From contig CAIVCR010000011.1 of assembly GCA_903904515.1 (NCBI GenBank), positions 1-48,625 of the forward strand: a stretch of DNA of 48,625 nt, written 5' to 3'. The notes under the pieces are model-generated. The model was given only the letters and a program-made list of their open reading frames with translations. It was not told the DNA's origin and did not search any database. Position numbers and translations under genes: made by a program. This DNA comes from an uncultured Bacteroidia bacterium. GTDB lineage: Bacteria; Bacteroidota; Bacteroidia; Bacteroidales; Prolixibacteraceae. Positions 18,498 to 26,885 of the stretch are shown one piece after another (position 1 is the stretch's first letter; every line of letters begins with the position of its first letter).

Positions 18498-20027
18498 ATG
18501 AAATACCTATATTTAATACTTGCACTGCCCCTTCTGGTTGGATGCACAAAATTAGACCCGAAGTTTTACAGTAACCTGACCACCGGTAACGCCTATTCCA
18601 CAGAGAGTGATATTGATGCGGCACTGGTGGGTGTATATTCTGATATTGCGCCATACCCTGGAGACGGATGGATGTATTACAATGGATATTTGGTCATGAC
18701 TACCGATTACACAACCGATATGGGATTCTCTACAGCAGCCGGAGACCCAACAAAGATGTCTAATTTCACATACGATGCCAATAACCGTTATATCAGGTAC
18801 AACTGGCAATTTATGTACGAGACAATCAGTAATGCCAATATGTTGTTGTCAAAAATAGGTGCCGTACCAATGGCCGATACCAAGAAGAACCAGATTATTG
18901 GTCAGGCACGCTTCCTTAGAGCGCTGGCATACAGAGACCTAACTGATGCCTGGGGGCCAGTCCCATTAATTACAGAGGTGCTTTCGCCTACAAAGACTAT
19001 GAATATGCCATTATCTCCTGTTGCAGATGTGGATAAGGTTATCGCTGAGGATTGTAAATTTGCTGCTGCCAACCTTCCCGAGACCTGGAGCGCCGCTGAC
19101 GGATTGTGCAGAGCAACCAAGGGAGCCGCCCTTACACTGCTCGGACAGGATTACCTGAGGGCACATGACTATGCAAATGCTAAAATCTATATCGATCAGG
19201 TGCTTGCACTCCAGTCTAGTGGTGTTTATGCTCTTAATCCCGATTTCAAGAACGTTTGGTCAGAAAATAATAAGTTTGATAAAGGATTTATATTCTGTAT
19301 TCTACATGAATCCTCCATGAATGGGGGTGAAATTACAAACCATTTTGGACCGGCAGATAATCCTACAGTTCCTAACAGATGGCAGTATTATGCAGTTTCA
19401 TTGCAATTTTGGAGAAGTTATAACGATGCTGACCCTAGGAAACAATTCTTTTGGTTTGATTACGCAGGTTATAGTCCAAGGGACGGCTCCACACCCTACG
19501 GGTTTTATTACATGATGCCTGCGGCCGGACAAAAAGTACCACCCAATGATACTACAAAATTGCTTGTCAATGTGGCAACAAAAAAGTATTCCTACGAAAT
19601 GGTATCCGATGCATATTACGATTCAAGAACGATCTCTGTTTTCAGGATTGAGGATGTTATTTTAAACAAGGCAGAGATCGAAAATGAATTATCCGGTCCT
19701 TCGGCAGCGTTGCCTTACCTGAATTCAATCAGGGCCAGGGCAGGTGCTCCTACTTATGGGTCAGGATCTGGTTTCCCGATCCCGGCAAGTAAGGATGAAA
19801 TGGCCCAGAGAATTCTGGATGAAAGAGGCTTTGAACTGGTATTTGAATACAAACGACGTCCAGATTTAATCCGCTTTGGCAAGTACGAGGCTACCTGTAA
19901 TGCATACCTCACATCCAGAGGGTTAAGTCCTATTGTGAAACCTAATATGAAGTTACTACCCTATCCTCTGGTCGACTCGCAGCTAAATACAAATATGGCT
20001 GCTGAAAATATCAACAGGTTGCCATAA
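18498..20027 (+). CDS. SusD/RagB-family outer-membrane lipoprotein
   Basis: A 509-residue surface lipoprotein. The signal peptide ends in the lipobox LLVGC (Cys at residue 16), followed by TKLDPKFYSNLTTGNAYSTE, the start of the SusD-like N-terminal domain. Tetratricopeptide-like helices follow (ARFLRALAYRDLTDAWGPVP, GAALTLLGQDYLRAHDYANA). The C-terminal RagB/SusD domain includes AEIENELSGPSAALPYLNSI and ILDERGFELVFEYKRRPDLI. It covers the SusC barrel and captures the substrate. It begins 37 nt after susC and ends in a strong terminator, which marks the end of the core operon. Confidence 0.95.
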   Translation: MKYLYLILALPLLVGCTKLDPKFYSNLTTGNAYSTESDIDAALVGVYSDIAPYPGDGWMYYNGYLVMTTDYTTDMGFSTAAGDPTKMSNFTYDANNRYIRYNWQFMYETISNANMLLSKIGAVPMADTKKNQIIGQARFLRALAYRDLTDAWGPVPLITEVLSPTKTMNMPLSPVADVDKVIAEDCKFAAANLPETWSAADGLCRATKGAALTLLGQDYLRAHDYANAKIYIDQVLALQSSGVYALNPDFKNVWSENNKFDKGFIFCILHESSMNGGEITNHFGPADNPTVPNRWQYYAVSLQFWRSYNDADPRKQFFWFDYAGYSPRDGSTPYGFYYMMPAAGQKVPPNDTTKLLVNVATKKYSYEMVSDAYYDSRTISVFRIEDVILNKAEIENELSGPSAALPYLNSIRARAGAPTYGSGSGFPIPASKDEMAQRILDERGFELVFEYKRRPDLIRFGKYEATCNAYLTSRGLSPIVKPNMKLLPYPLVDSQLNTNMAAENINRLP

Positions 20028-20081
20028 GGTTAATTCGAAAGGTTTTCGGATTAATACCGGAATTGATTCTTAATAAATACG

Positions 20082-20123
20082 AAAAACTGTCGGGTACAAG
20101 CATCTGGTATCCGGCAGTTTTTT
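20082..20123 (+). terminator. terminator after susD
   Basis: A long stem pairs aaaaactgtcgggtac (20082-20096) with gtatccggcagttttt (from about 20106), with one G-U pair and a 9-nt loop, ending in a run of six T. A strong intrinsic terminator that separates susCD from the sulfotransferase-like gene. Confidence 0.75.
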
Positions 20124-20172
20124 AAAATCGGAACTATCCGAAGTTGTTATTCAATAACCAGGGAATTGAACT

Positions 20173-21663
20173 ATGAAGAAAAAATTAGCGATCCTGTCAG
20201 GCATTTTAATAATCATCTTTTTGTCAGCTGCTATTATCAGCCATTATCTTCAGGATATTCAGATTCAAAGCGTTATTCTAACCTCCCCGGACAATCATGC
20301 TTTTCAGGAAGATATCAGTATAGAACTGAACAGATCCTCGGCCCTCTATGTGAGTTACTGGATAAAGGGTTCTTCAGAGAAATTCAGAACTACCGATACC
20401 AGTGTAAAGATTAAACATTTGGCTCATCTTTTGCTTCTTAAGACTGATACAACCTACGAATATCAGATTGTAATGGATCGTTTTATGGGGCAAAGCTCAA
20501 AGATTTTGTCATTTCATACCCCCAAACAATCCCCGTGGTTAAACATAAAGTGGATCAATCAAGAGCAGCCACATGACTCTACTGCCCTTGGAAATGGTTT
20601 GGCGATGGTTTGTTATGGCAGGGTCCCTGGCTATATTGCGATGGTGGATGGTATGGGGCAGATCAGGTGGTACTGGCAGGTTAATGACATTGGAGTAAGA
20701 GCAGCAACCTTCACCCCACAGGGAACTATTCTTGCCATGCTACGTCCTCTCAAAATTGATGCCATTGACGATACACCCAAAAGTCAGGTGGAGATACTCA
20801 ACGAACTTCATGTGCCCATGCGACGTGGAAGTTTGGGCTTCGCAGGAGGGACAGCAATTGCAGAAATCGATCTAACCGGGAAAGTACTGTGGAGAATAGA
20901 CCTGGACAAACAGGAAAACAGTGAGAACAGGATTCTTCATCATGATTTATTAAAAGATAAGAAAGGATACATTCATACTCTGTACAGGCCAAAGAAGATT
21001 GTCGATATGTCCCAATTGGGTGGCACAGGTGTCGATACCCTGGGTGGCGACGGGATTCTGGTCCTCGATACAGCAGGACACGAAATACATAAATGGAACG
21101 TCTGGGACCACTGGGATATCCAAAAGGATCCCTTCATCAAACGATTTGCTTACGACAGGTTCCATATGAATTCCCTGATCTTTGATACCGACAGCAATTA
21201 CCTTGTTTCAGTCGCTGTTGAGGATCAAATCTGGAAAATCAATTCCAAAAGTGGGAAAATCATGTGGAAATTTGGTAAAAATGGTGATTTCAAAATGGAT
21301 ACTACATCCTGGTTTTCATTTCAACACTCTATAAATTTAAATTCCAGGGGGGAGCTGATGCTTTTCGATAATTCCCTTCTCCGAAAGGAATCACGCGGAC
21401 TCTCTTTTGTGCTGGATACCCTGACAATGACTGCAACCACTAAAATAAACGCACCTCTTCCCAAATCAAAATATACCTCCCGCATGGGCAGCTCATATCT
21501 TTTACCCAACGGTAATTTATTGCAAACCAGTGCAAAGACCGGCACTGTTATGGTAACTACAATTACCGGAAAGATATTGTGGGAGTTACATGCCTCATAC
21601 GTTCCCTATCGTTCAGAATATGTTCCTGAAGAGTTTTGGGGGAAATATTTTAAAAGGGAGTAA
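20173..21663 (+). CDS. arylsulfotransferase (ASST)-family protein
   Basis: A 496-residue protein with an N-terminal membrane anchor or uncleaved signal (LAILSGILIIIFLSAAIISH), then a small beta domain and a six-bladed beta-propeller of the PAPS-independent arylsulfate sulfotransferase family. Family motifs are visible: HHDL (His256/257), DRFHMNSL (His331) and FSFQHSINL (His385), then ELMLFDNSLL and SSYLLPNGNLL. The His residues match the family's catalytic set, so it may be active. ASSTs move sulfate from an aryl sulfate donor to a phenolic acceptor in the periplasm; many Bacteroidota members have no tested substrate. It lies 50 nt after the susD terminator and before a glycoside-hydrolase-like gene. 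That suggests a role with the imported substrate. Confidence 0.78.
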   Translation: MKKKLAILSGILIIIFLSAAIISHYLQDIQIQSVILTSPDNHAFQEDISIELNRSSALYVSYWIKGSSEKFRTTDTSVKIKHLAHLLLLKTDTTYEYQIVMDRFMGQSSKILSFHTPKQSPWLNIKWINQEQPHDSTALGNGLAMVCYGRVPGYIAMVDGMGQIRWYWQVNDIGVRAATFTPQGTILAMLRPLKIDAIDDTPKSQVEILNELHVPMRRGSLGFAGGTAIAEIDLTGKVLWRIDLDKQENSENRILHHDLLKDKKGYIHTLYRPKKIVDMSQLGGTGVDTLGGDGILVLDTAGHEIHKWNVWDHWDIQKDPFIKRFAYDRFHMNSLIFDTDSNYLVSVAVEDQIWKINSKSGKIMWKFGKNGDFKMDTTSWFSFQHSINLNSRGELMLFDNSLLRKESRGLSFVLDTLTMTATTKINAPLPKSKYTSRMGSSYLLPNGNLLQTSAKTGTVMVTTITGKILWELHASYVPYRSEYVPEEFWGKYFKRE

Positions 21664-21709
21664 CTAACGATTTTTACGCAGGGTATTCGGATGTTTAAGA
21701 ATAAAAAAA

Positions 21710-21741
21710 ACTCACGCAAAGCCGCAAAGACGCAAGGTTTT
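21710..21741. repeat. cgcaaag-type dispersed repeat
   Basis: The stretch ctcacgcaaagccgcaaag continuing to acgcaaggttttttt contains three near-copies of the unit cgcaaag. Elements of this kind occur between genes in many bacterial genomes. It sits in the 126-nt gap between the sulfotransferase-like and glycoside-hydrolase-like genes. Confidence 0.5.
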
Positions 21742-21789
21742 TTTCTATGTCGTTTGGTGACTTTGCAATGAAAACCTAATTAAAATATC

Positions 21790-24700
21790 ATGAAAGCATT
21801 ATTGTTGATTTTTATGTTGCTGATTAGTCTTGGTGCCATCGATCATGTGCAAGGCCAGACTGCAAATCCTGGTGCTTCACTTTATGGCACAGGAATCTGG
21901 AATCCCGATTCTTTGGGTAACCATCGGGTTGTTATGAATGTGGAAAAAAAGTCAGATGTTGTCTTTGCGCACATCCCCTGGCGCCGGCGTGATGTTCATC
22001 CCGAATTGAAAAGTATCTTCATTGTTGAGGCTTCAACGGGGAAACTCGTGCAAAATATTCTTCCGTTGACCGTTAACCGGGAATATGGGGATGTACTCTT
22101 CCAGCCTGCTGCACCTGGTCAATACTTTATTTATTATCTGAAATATAAAGCTGACGGGAAATCGAACTACCCGAAAATCAAGTATCCCAAATTTTCTCAG
22201 ACCGCCTCAGCAGAATGGCTTACCCTTGCTGAAGGTGCAAAAAAAATGCTGAAAACCATACCCCGGGCTTCACTGGTTCAGTTTCAATCCATTGACGACT
22301 TCAATTCATTTTATCCAATGGAGGTGATCGCTACCAAAAGCGAAGTGAATAGTCTGTTGAAGAAAAATCCGAATGATTCATACCTTACTTTTATCGAATG
22401 CAGGGAAAATCCGATCCGGATGACGACCGATTTACCTGCTAAATGGATTGGCGACGGTGCCGGTAAAGGATTCTCCGGGAAGGCAAAAAAAGGGGAATAT
22501 TTCACTTTTCAGATAGGCGTTTATCCGGTAAAGACAGATATTGAAGATGTTAAGATAGTCTTTTCATCCTTGAAAAATACAGGTAAGGGAAAGATTGGCT
22601 CTGAGACATTTACCTGTTTTAATCTTGGGGGAGTCGACTGGGAGGGGAAACCCTTTATCCGAAAATGTCCTGTGGAAAAGGGAAAGGTCCAACCCCTTTG
22701 GGTGGGCTTCCAGGTACCGGAGAATATTGAGGCGGGAACCTACACAGGAGAGGTAAAACTTATGCCAAAAAATCTGTCGGCTAAAGTAATTCCCCTTAAA
22801 ATTGAGATAGAAGCTGAAAAGATCATCGCTTCAGGGGATAACGAACCTGCCAAAATGTCGAGGCTTCGCTGGTTAAACTCAACCCTTGAGAATAATGACG
22901 AAACGGTGGCTCCCTATTCGCCTTTGGTAGTTAAAGGAAATACGATTGGGTGTTTAGGCCGTGAGGTCACCCTGAACAACTTCGGTCTGCCGGAAAGTAT
23001 TACCTCTCGTTTCTCGGAGAGTGTCACTAAATTGATTCCTGTGGGGCGTGAGCTTCTGGCTTCACCACTTAATTTTATTGTAGAACAGGATAAAAAGCCT
23101 TCGGTTTGGAGTAAACCCTTATACCATTTCACAAAAAAAACGGACGGGGCAGTTGCCTGGGATATTGAAAATGAAACTTCAGGGCTAAAACTAAACGGGA
23201 AAGCTCAGATGGAATTTGACGGGAATATTGATTATCAGTTTATTCTGACGGCAAAGGAAGATATGAAAGTTAGTGATATCCGGCTCGAAGTTCCGTTAAA
23301 ACCCGAGGCGACCAAATATATGATGGGTCTTGGACAAAAAGGTGGATTTCGCCCCGACGAACTCAAATGGAAATGGAAAGTTGAGAATAACCAGGATGGC
23401 CCCTGGATCGGAGATGTGAACGCAGGGCTTCAGGTGCGCCTGCGCGACAACCATTATTCGCGTCCGCTGAATACCAATTTCTATCTCTCCAAACCGCTTT
23501 ATATGCCGGATTCATGGTATAACAATAAAAATGGCGGTATTGATATCACTTCTCATGGCTCCAATGCAGTTCTTCTCTCTTCCTATTCAGGTGAACGGAC
23601 AATCAAAAAAGGGGAGCAGCTTCATTTCTATTTTAACCTGCTTATTACCCCTTTCCGACCGATCAATACTTCGAAACAGTGGCACGACCGTTATTTCCAC
23701 AGCTACAAACCAATCGATACAATAAAAACCTACGGATCAAATACGATTAATATCCATCATGCCAATGCAATAAATCCATACATCAATTACCCGTTCCTGC
23801 GTCCCCAAAAGATGAAAAGCTACATCGACTCGGCACATGCTGAAGGGTTGAAAGTTAAAATCTACTATACCGTTAGGGAGCTATCCAATAAGTCACCTGA
23901 GGTATTTATGCTACGAAGCCTTGGTGATGAGGTTCTTTCTCATGGGAAGGGTGGCGGTTTCTCGTGGTTGCAGGAGCACCTCGATTCAAATTACATTGCA
24001 GCATGGTTTGTCCCTGATCTTAAGGATGCGGCGATTATAACCTCAGGAATTTCGCGGTGGCATAATTATTATGTTGAAGGGATGAACTGGCTGGTGAAAA
24101 ATATCGGGATTGACGGCATCTATATTGATGACATTGCCTTTGACAGAACCACTATGAAACGGGTTCGTAAAATACTTACCAAAAGCAATCCGGGTGCATT
24201 AATTGATGTTCATTCGGCCAACCAGTTTAATCCGCGGGATGGTTTTGCAAACAGTGCCAATCTCTACCTCGAACATTTTCCGTATATCGACCGCCTTTGG
24301 TTCGGGGAATATTTTAATTATGATTTCCCCCCTGATTTCTGGCTCATCGAAACGTCGGGAATTCCTTTTGGCTTGATGGGTGAGATGCTTGAAAAAGGGG
24401 GAAACCCATGGAGAGGGATGCTATTCGGGATGACAGCGCGTGCACCATGGTCGGGTAATCCTGCCTCCCTTTGGAAATTCTGGGACCAGTTTGGAATTCA
24501 GGAGGCTGAAATGATCGGATTCTGGGACAGCTCCTCCCCAATAACAAGTAATAATGCGAAGGTTAAAGCTACTGTCTATCTGAAAAAAGATGAGGTTTTA
24601 ATAGCCGTAGCCAACTGGGATCCAACCGATTCGGCAGTAAAGCTGGATATTGACTTCGGGAAACTGGGCTTCACGCCAAAGTCGTTGGTTGCCAAAGGAT

Positions 24701-24795
24701 TGCCTGTTGATAATTTTCAGCCTGGTATCGATATGGATCTGAATCAGCCGATTACAATACCAGGAGGGAAAGGATACCTTTTAATTATTAAATAA
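21790..24795 (+). CDS. GH123-like / DUF6067 glycoside hydrolase-domain protein
   Basis: A 1001-residue secreted protein with signal peptide (MKALLLIFMLLISLGAIDHV, cleavage near GQ). The N-terminal half is beta-rich (FQIGVYPVKTDIEDVKIVFS, VQPLWVGFQVPENIEAGTYT), as in the GH123-like region that precedes a TIM barrel. The barrel lies at about residues 640-900. A strand end with clustered acids, GIDGIYIDDIAFDR (about 772-785), is the likely catalytic region, and a small beta domain closes the protein (EVLIAVANWDPTDSAVKLDI). The best fit is the glycoside hydrolase 123-like/DUF6067 type found in polysaccharide loci. The glycosidic bond cut cannot be named. Together with SusCD and the ASST-like protein it completes a catabolic-looking locus. 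Confidence 0.7.
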   Translation: MKALLLIFMLLISLGAIDHVQGQTANPGASLYGTGIWNPDSLGNHRVVMNVEKKSDVVFAHIPWRRRDVHPELKSIFIVEASTGKLVQNILPLTVNREYGDVLFQPAAPGQYFIYYLKYKADGKSNYPKIKYPKFSQTASAEWLTLAEGAKKMLKTIPRASLVQFQSIDDFNSFYPMEVIATKSEVNSLLKKNPNDSYLTFIECRENPIRMTTDLPAKWIGDGAGKGFSGKAKKGEYFTFQIGVYPVKTDIEDVKIVFSSLKNTGKGKIGSETFTCFNLGGVDWEGKPFIRKCPVEKGKVQPLWVGFQVPENIEAGTYTGEVKLMPKNLSAKVIPLKIEIEAEKIIASGDNEPAKMSRLRWLNSTLENNDETVAPYSPLVVKGNTIGCLGREVTLNNFGLPESITSRFSESVTKLIPVGRELLASPLNFIVEQDKKPSVWSKPLYHFTKKTDGAVAWDIENETSGLKLNGKAQMEFDGNIDYQFILTAKEDMKVSDIRLEVPLKPEATKYMMGLGQKGGFRPDELKWKWKVENNQDGPWIGDVNAGLQVRLRDNHYSRPLNTNFYLSKPLYMPDSWYNNKNGGIDITSHGSNAVLLSSYSGERTIKKGEQLHFYFNLLITPFRPINTSKQWHDRYFHSYKPIDTIKTYGSNTINIHHANAINPYINYPFLRPQKMKSYIDSAHAEGLKVKIYYTVRELSNKSPEVFMLRSLGDEVLSHGKGGGFSWLQEHLDSNYIAAWFVPDLKDAAIITSGISRWHNYYVEGMNWLVKNIGIDGIYIDDIAFDRTTMKRVRKILTKSNPGALIDVHSANQFNPRDGFANSANLYLEHFPYIDRLWFGEYFNYDFPPDFWLIETSGIPFGLMGEMLEKGGNPWRGMLFGMTARAPWSGNPASLWKFWDQFGIQEAEMIGFWDSSSPITSNNAKVKATVYLKKDEVLIAVANWDPTDSAVKLDIDFGKLGFTPKSLVAKGLPVDNFQPGIDMDLNQPITIPGGKGYLLIIK

Positions 24796-24919
24796 TTATC
24801 TTGGCAGATCAAAAGCCGGTTCGTAAATCAGGAATTGAATTCTCAATTTTAACGGCTTATTATTTGATATTCAATTTAGTCTAAGTTGTAACCTGTTTTG
24901 TAATCCTAAATTTTGAATC

Positions 24920-26875
24920 ATGAAAAGATTCCTGTTCCTGATGGTACTGGCTTTTGGAATAGTTCCGATTGCCTTTTCCGGCCCGGTCCGCAGCATTATT
25001 TCGAAAGCTGGGTCATCTTCCAATTTTGCAAAAGCCGACTATATTGCCATTTTTGACAGTACAAAGGTGAAAATGGAGGAGAGTGGTCTGAGTTATTACG
25101 AGGAACACCAGCTGATCAAAATTCTTACTCCGGCGGGAGGAAAGCATTTTAATGTTTTTAAATATGATTATGATCCGCTCTCGGCGTTTGTTGAAATTAA
25201 AAAGGTTATTATCTATTATAAAAACGGGCAAGAGAAGGAGCTGACACTCAGGGATGAAACCGATTACCCTGCTCCGGCAGGTACTATCCTATGGGGTGCA
25301 AGGCAAAAAATGACCGAACTTGGCAGGCTTGAACAGGGCGATGCTTTTGAAGTTTTTGTAAGTAAAAAAGGATTTACCTATGCGTTGCTTGATCAGCAGA
25401 GCGATGATGAACGGTATATTCCGCCAATGAAGGGCCATTTCTACGACATTGTCCCTTTTTGGTCCGATTCGCCTGAACTGTTAAAGGTTTACCAGGTTTC
25501 AATACCCAATTCAAAAGCTGTTAATTACCAGGTATATAATGGCAAACTGAATGTGTCGACTGTAAAAGGAGCTGAAAATACAGTTTATACATTTTCACTT
25601 TCAAACATAACGCCCATCACCCCTGAACCCGGTATGGTAGCACTCTCTGATGTCGCACCCAAATTGTTGATTTCTACTTCTCCCGACTGGCAGGCAAAAT
25701 CAAAATGGTTTTACCAGGTTAATGAGGATTATGGGAGTTTTAAATCGACGCCTGAAATAGATCAGAAGGTAAAGGATATTCTTCAGGGGGCCGTTTCAGA
25801 AATTGATTCGGTGAGCAGGCTTACCCATTGGGTGGCTGATGAATTAAGATACCTTGGTCTTTCGATGGGTAAAGGTGAAGGCTTTACATTACATCGGGGG
25901 AGCATGAATTTTCTTGACCGTTGTGGCGTCTGCAAGGATAAGGCCGGAATGCTGGTCACGATGCTTCGTTCAGCGGGATTCGAGGCGTATCCCTCAATGA
26001 CGATGGCCGGTTCGCGTATTGACCGGATTCCTGCCGACCAGTTTAATCATTCGGTCGTAGTCGTAAAACTTGCCGATGGAAAACTCCATCTGCTTGATCC
26101 CACCTGGGTTCCCTTTGTCCGCGAATTATGGTCAAGCGCCGAGCAACAGCAAAACTACCTTCCCGGTATTCCCTCCGGATCAGATTTATTGGAAACACCT
26201 GTTTCATCACCAAAGAACCACTTTGTAAAAATCAGTGCAACTTCGGTGCTCAATAAGGAGGGAACACTGACTGGTGAAATTTCAGTAACTGCCGAAGGAC
26301 AATCGGATGCAAGTCTTCGCCGGATGTTCACCGGTTCTTATAAGGCGTTGTGGAAGAATAACCTGGAAAATGAATTGTTGAAAATTACTCCCCAGGCTAA
26401 GATAGTGAAAAGCAGTTATGGTGACGATCCTTACAATTACATGGCTGGTCCCATTGACTTGAAGATTTTCTTTGTAATTCCTGATTATGCAGTAGTCAGC
26501 GACCATGCCTTAATCTATACTCCATTAGCAGCATCAGGTATCTTTTCTGGAGCTATGAGGCATCTGATGACCGATGTGAAGGCCGAAACAAAACTCTTCT
26601 CATTTCGCGATGCATGTTCGAGAAGCATTGAGATATTGGATCGGACGACACTTCCTGCCGGATATAAATTATCCTGGACACCAACTATCAGTAAGGTTGA
26701 GGGATCAGGGGCCACATTTGAAGCCTCTTACTCCTTCACAGGAAATGAGCTTCTGCTGAATGAACGGGGTGAATTCAACAAGCGGATCTACTCCCCCGAA
26801 GACTGGCCATCCTACCGAAGTGCTGTAAAAATGCAAAAAGCAATTGCAGAAAACCCTGTTGTCCTAACTTTTTAA
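24920..26875 (+). CDS. DUF3857/transglutaminase-like protein, intact triad
   Basis: A 651-residue exported protein. The signal peptide is MKRFLFLMVLAFGIVPIAFS. An N-terminal DUF3857 beta domain (residues about 40-240) precedes a transglutaminase-like papain-fold domain at about 290-410. The catalytic triad is visible: Cys338 in CGVCKDKAGM, His377 in FNHSVVVV and Asp393 in HLLDPTW. A C-terminal beta domain (DUF2569/DUF3858-like) closes the protein. Members are periplasmic or surface proteins, thought to cleave or crosslink amide bonds; specific substrates are mostly unknown. It is followed 10 nt later by a second member lacking the triad, so the two are probably co-expressed. Confidence 0.82.
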   Translation: MKRFLFLMVLAFGIVPIAFSGPVRSIISKAGSSSNFAKADYIAIFDSTKVKMEESGLSYYEEHQLIKILTPAGGKHFNVFKYDYDPLSAFVEIKKVIIYYKNGQEKELTLRDETDYPAPAGTILWGARQKMTELGRLEQGDAFEVFVSKKGFTYALLDQQSDDERYIPPMKGHFYDIVPFWSDSPELLKVYQVSIPNSKAVNYQVYNGKLNVSTVKGAENTVYTFSLSNITPITPEPGMVALSDVAPKLLISTSPDWQAKSKWFYQVNEDYGSFKSTPEIDQKVKDILQGAVSEIDSVSRLTHWVADELRYLGLSMGKGEGFTLHRGSMNFLDRCGVCKDKAGMLVTMLRSAGFEAYPSMTMAGSRIDRIPADQFNHSVVVVKLADGKLHLLDPTWVPFVRELWSSAEQQQNYLPGIPSGSDLLETPVSSPKNHFVKISATSVLNKEGTLTGEISVTAEGQSDASLRRMFTGSYKALWKNNLENELLKITPQAKIVKSSYGDDPYNYMAGPIDLKIFFVIPDYAVVSDHALIYTPLAASGIFSGAMRHLMTDVKAETKLFSFRDACSRSIEILDRTTLPAGYKLSWTPTISKVEGSGATFEASYSFTGNELLLNERGEFNKRIYSPEDWPSYRSAVKMQKAIAENPVVLTF

Positions 26876-26885
26876 AGCTTAAGGT

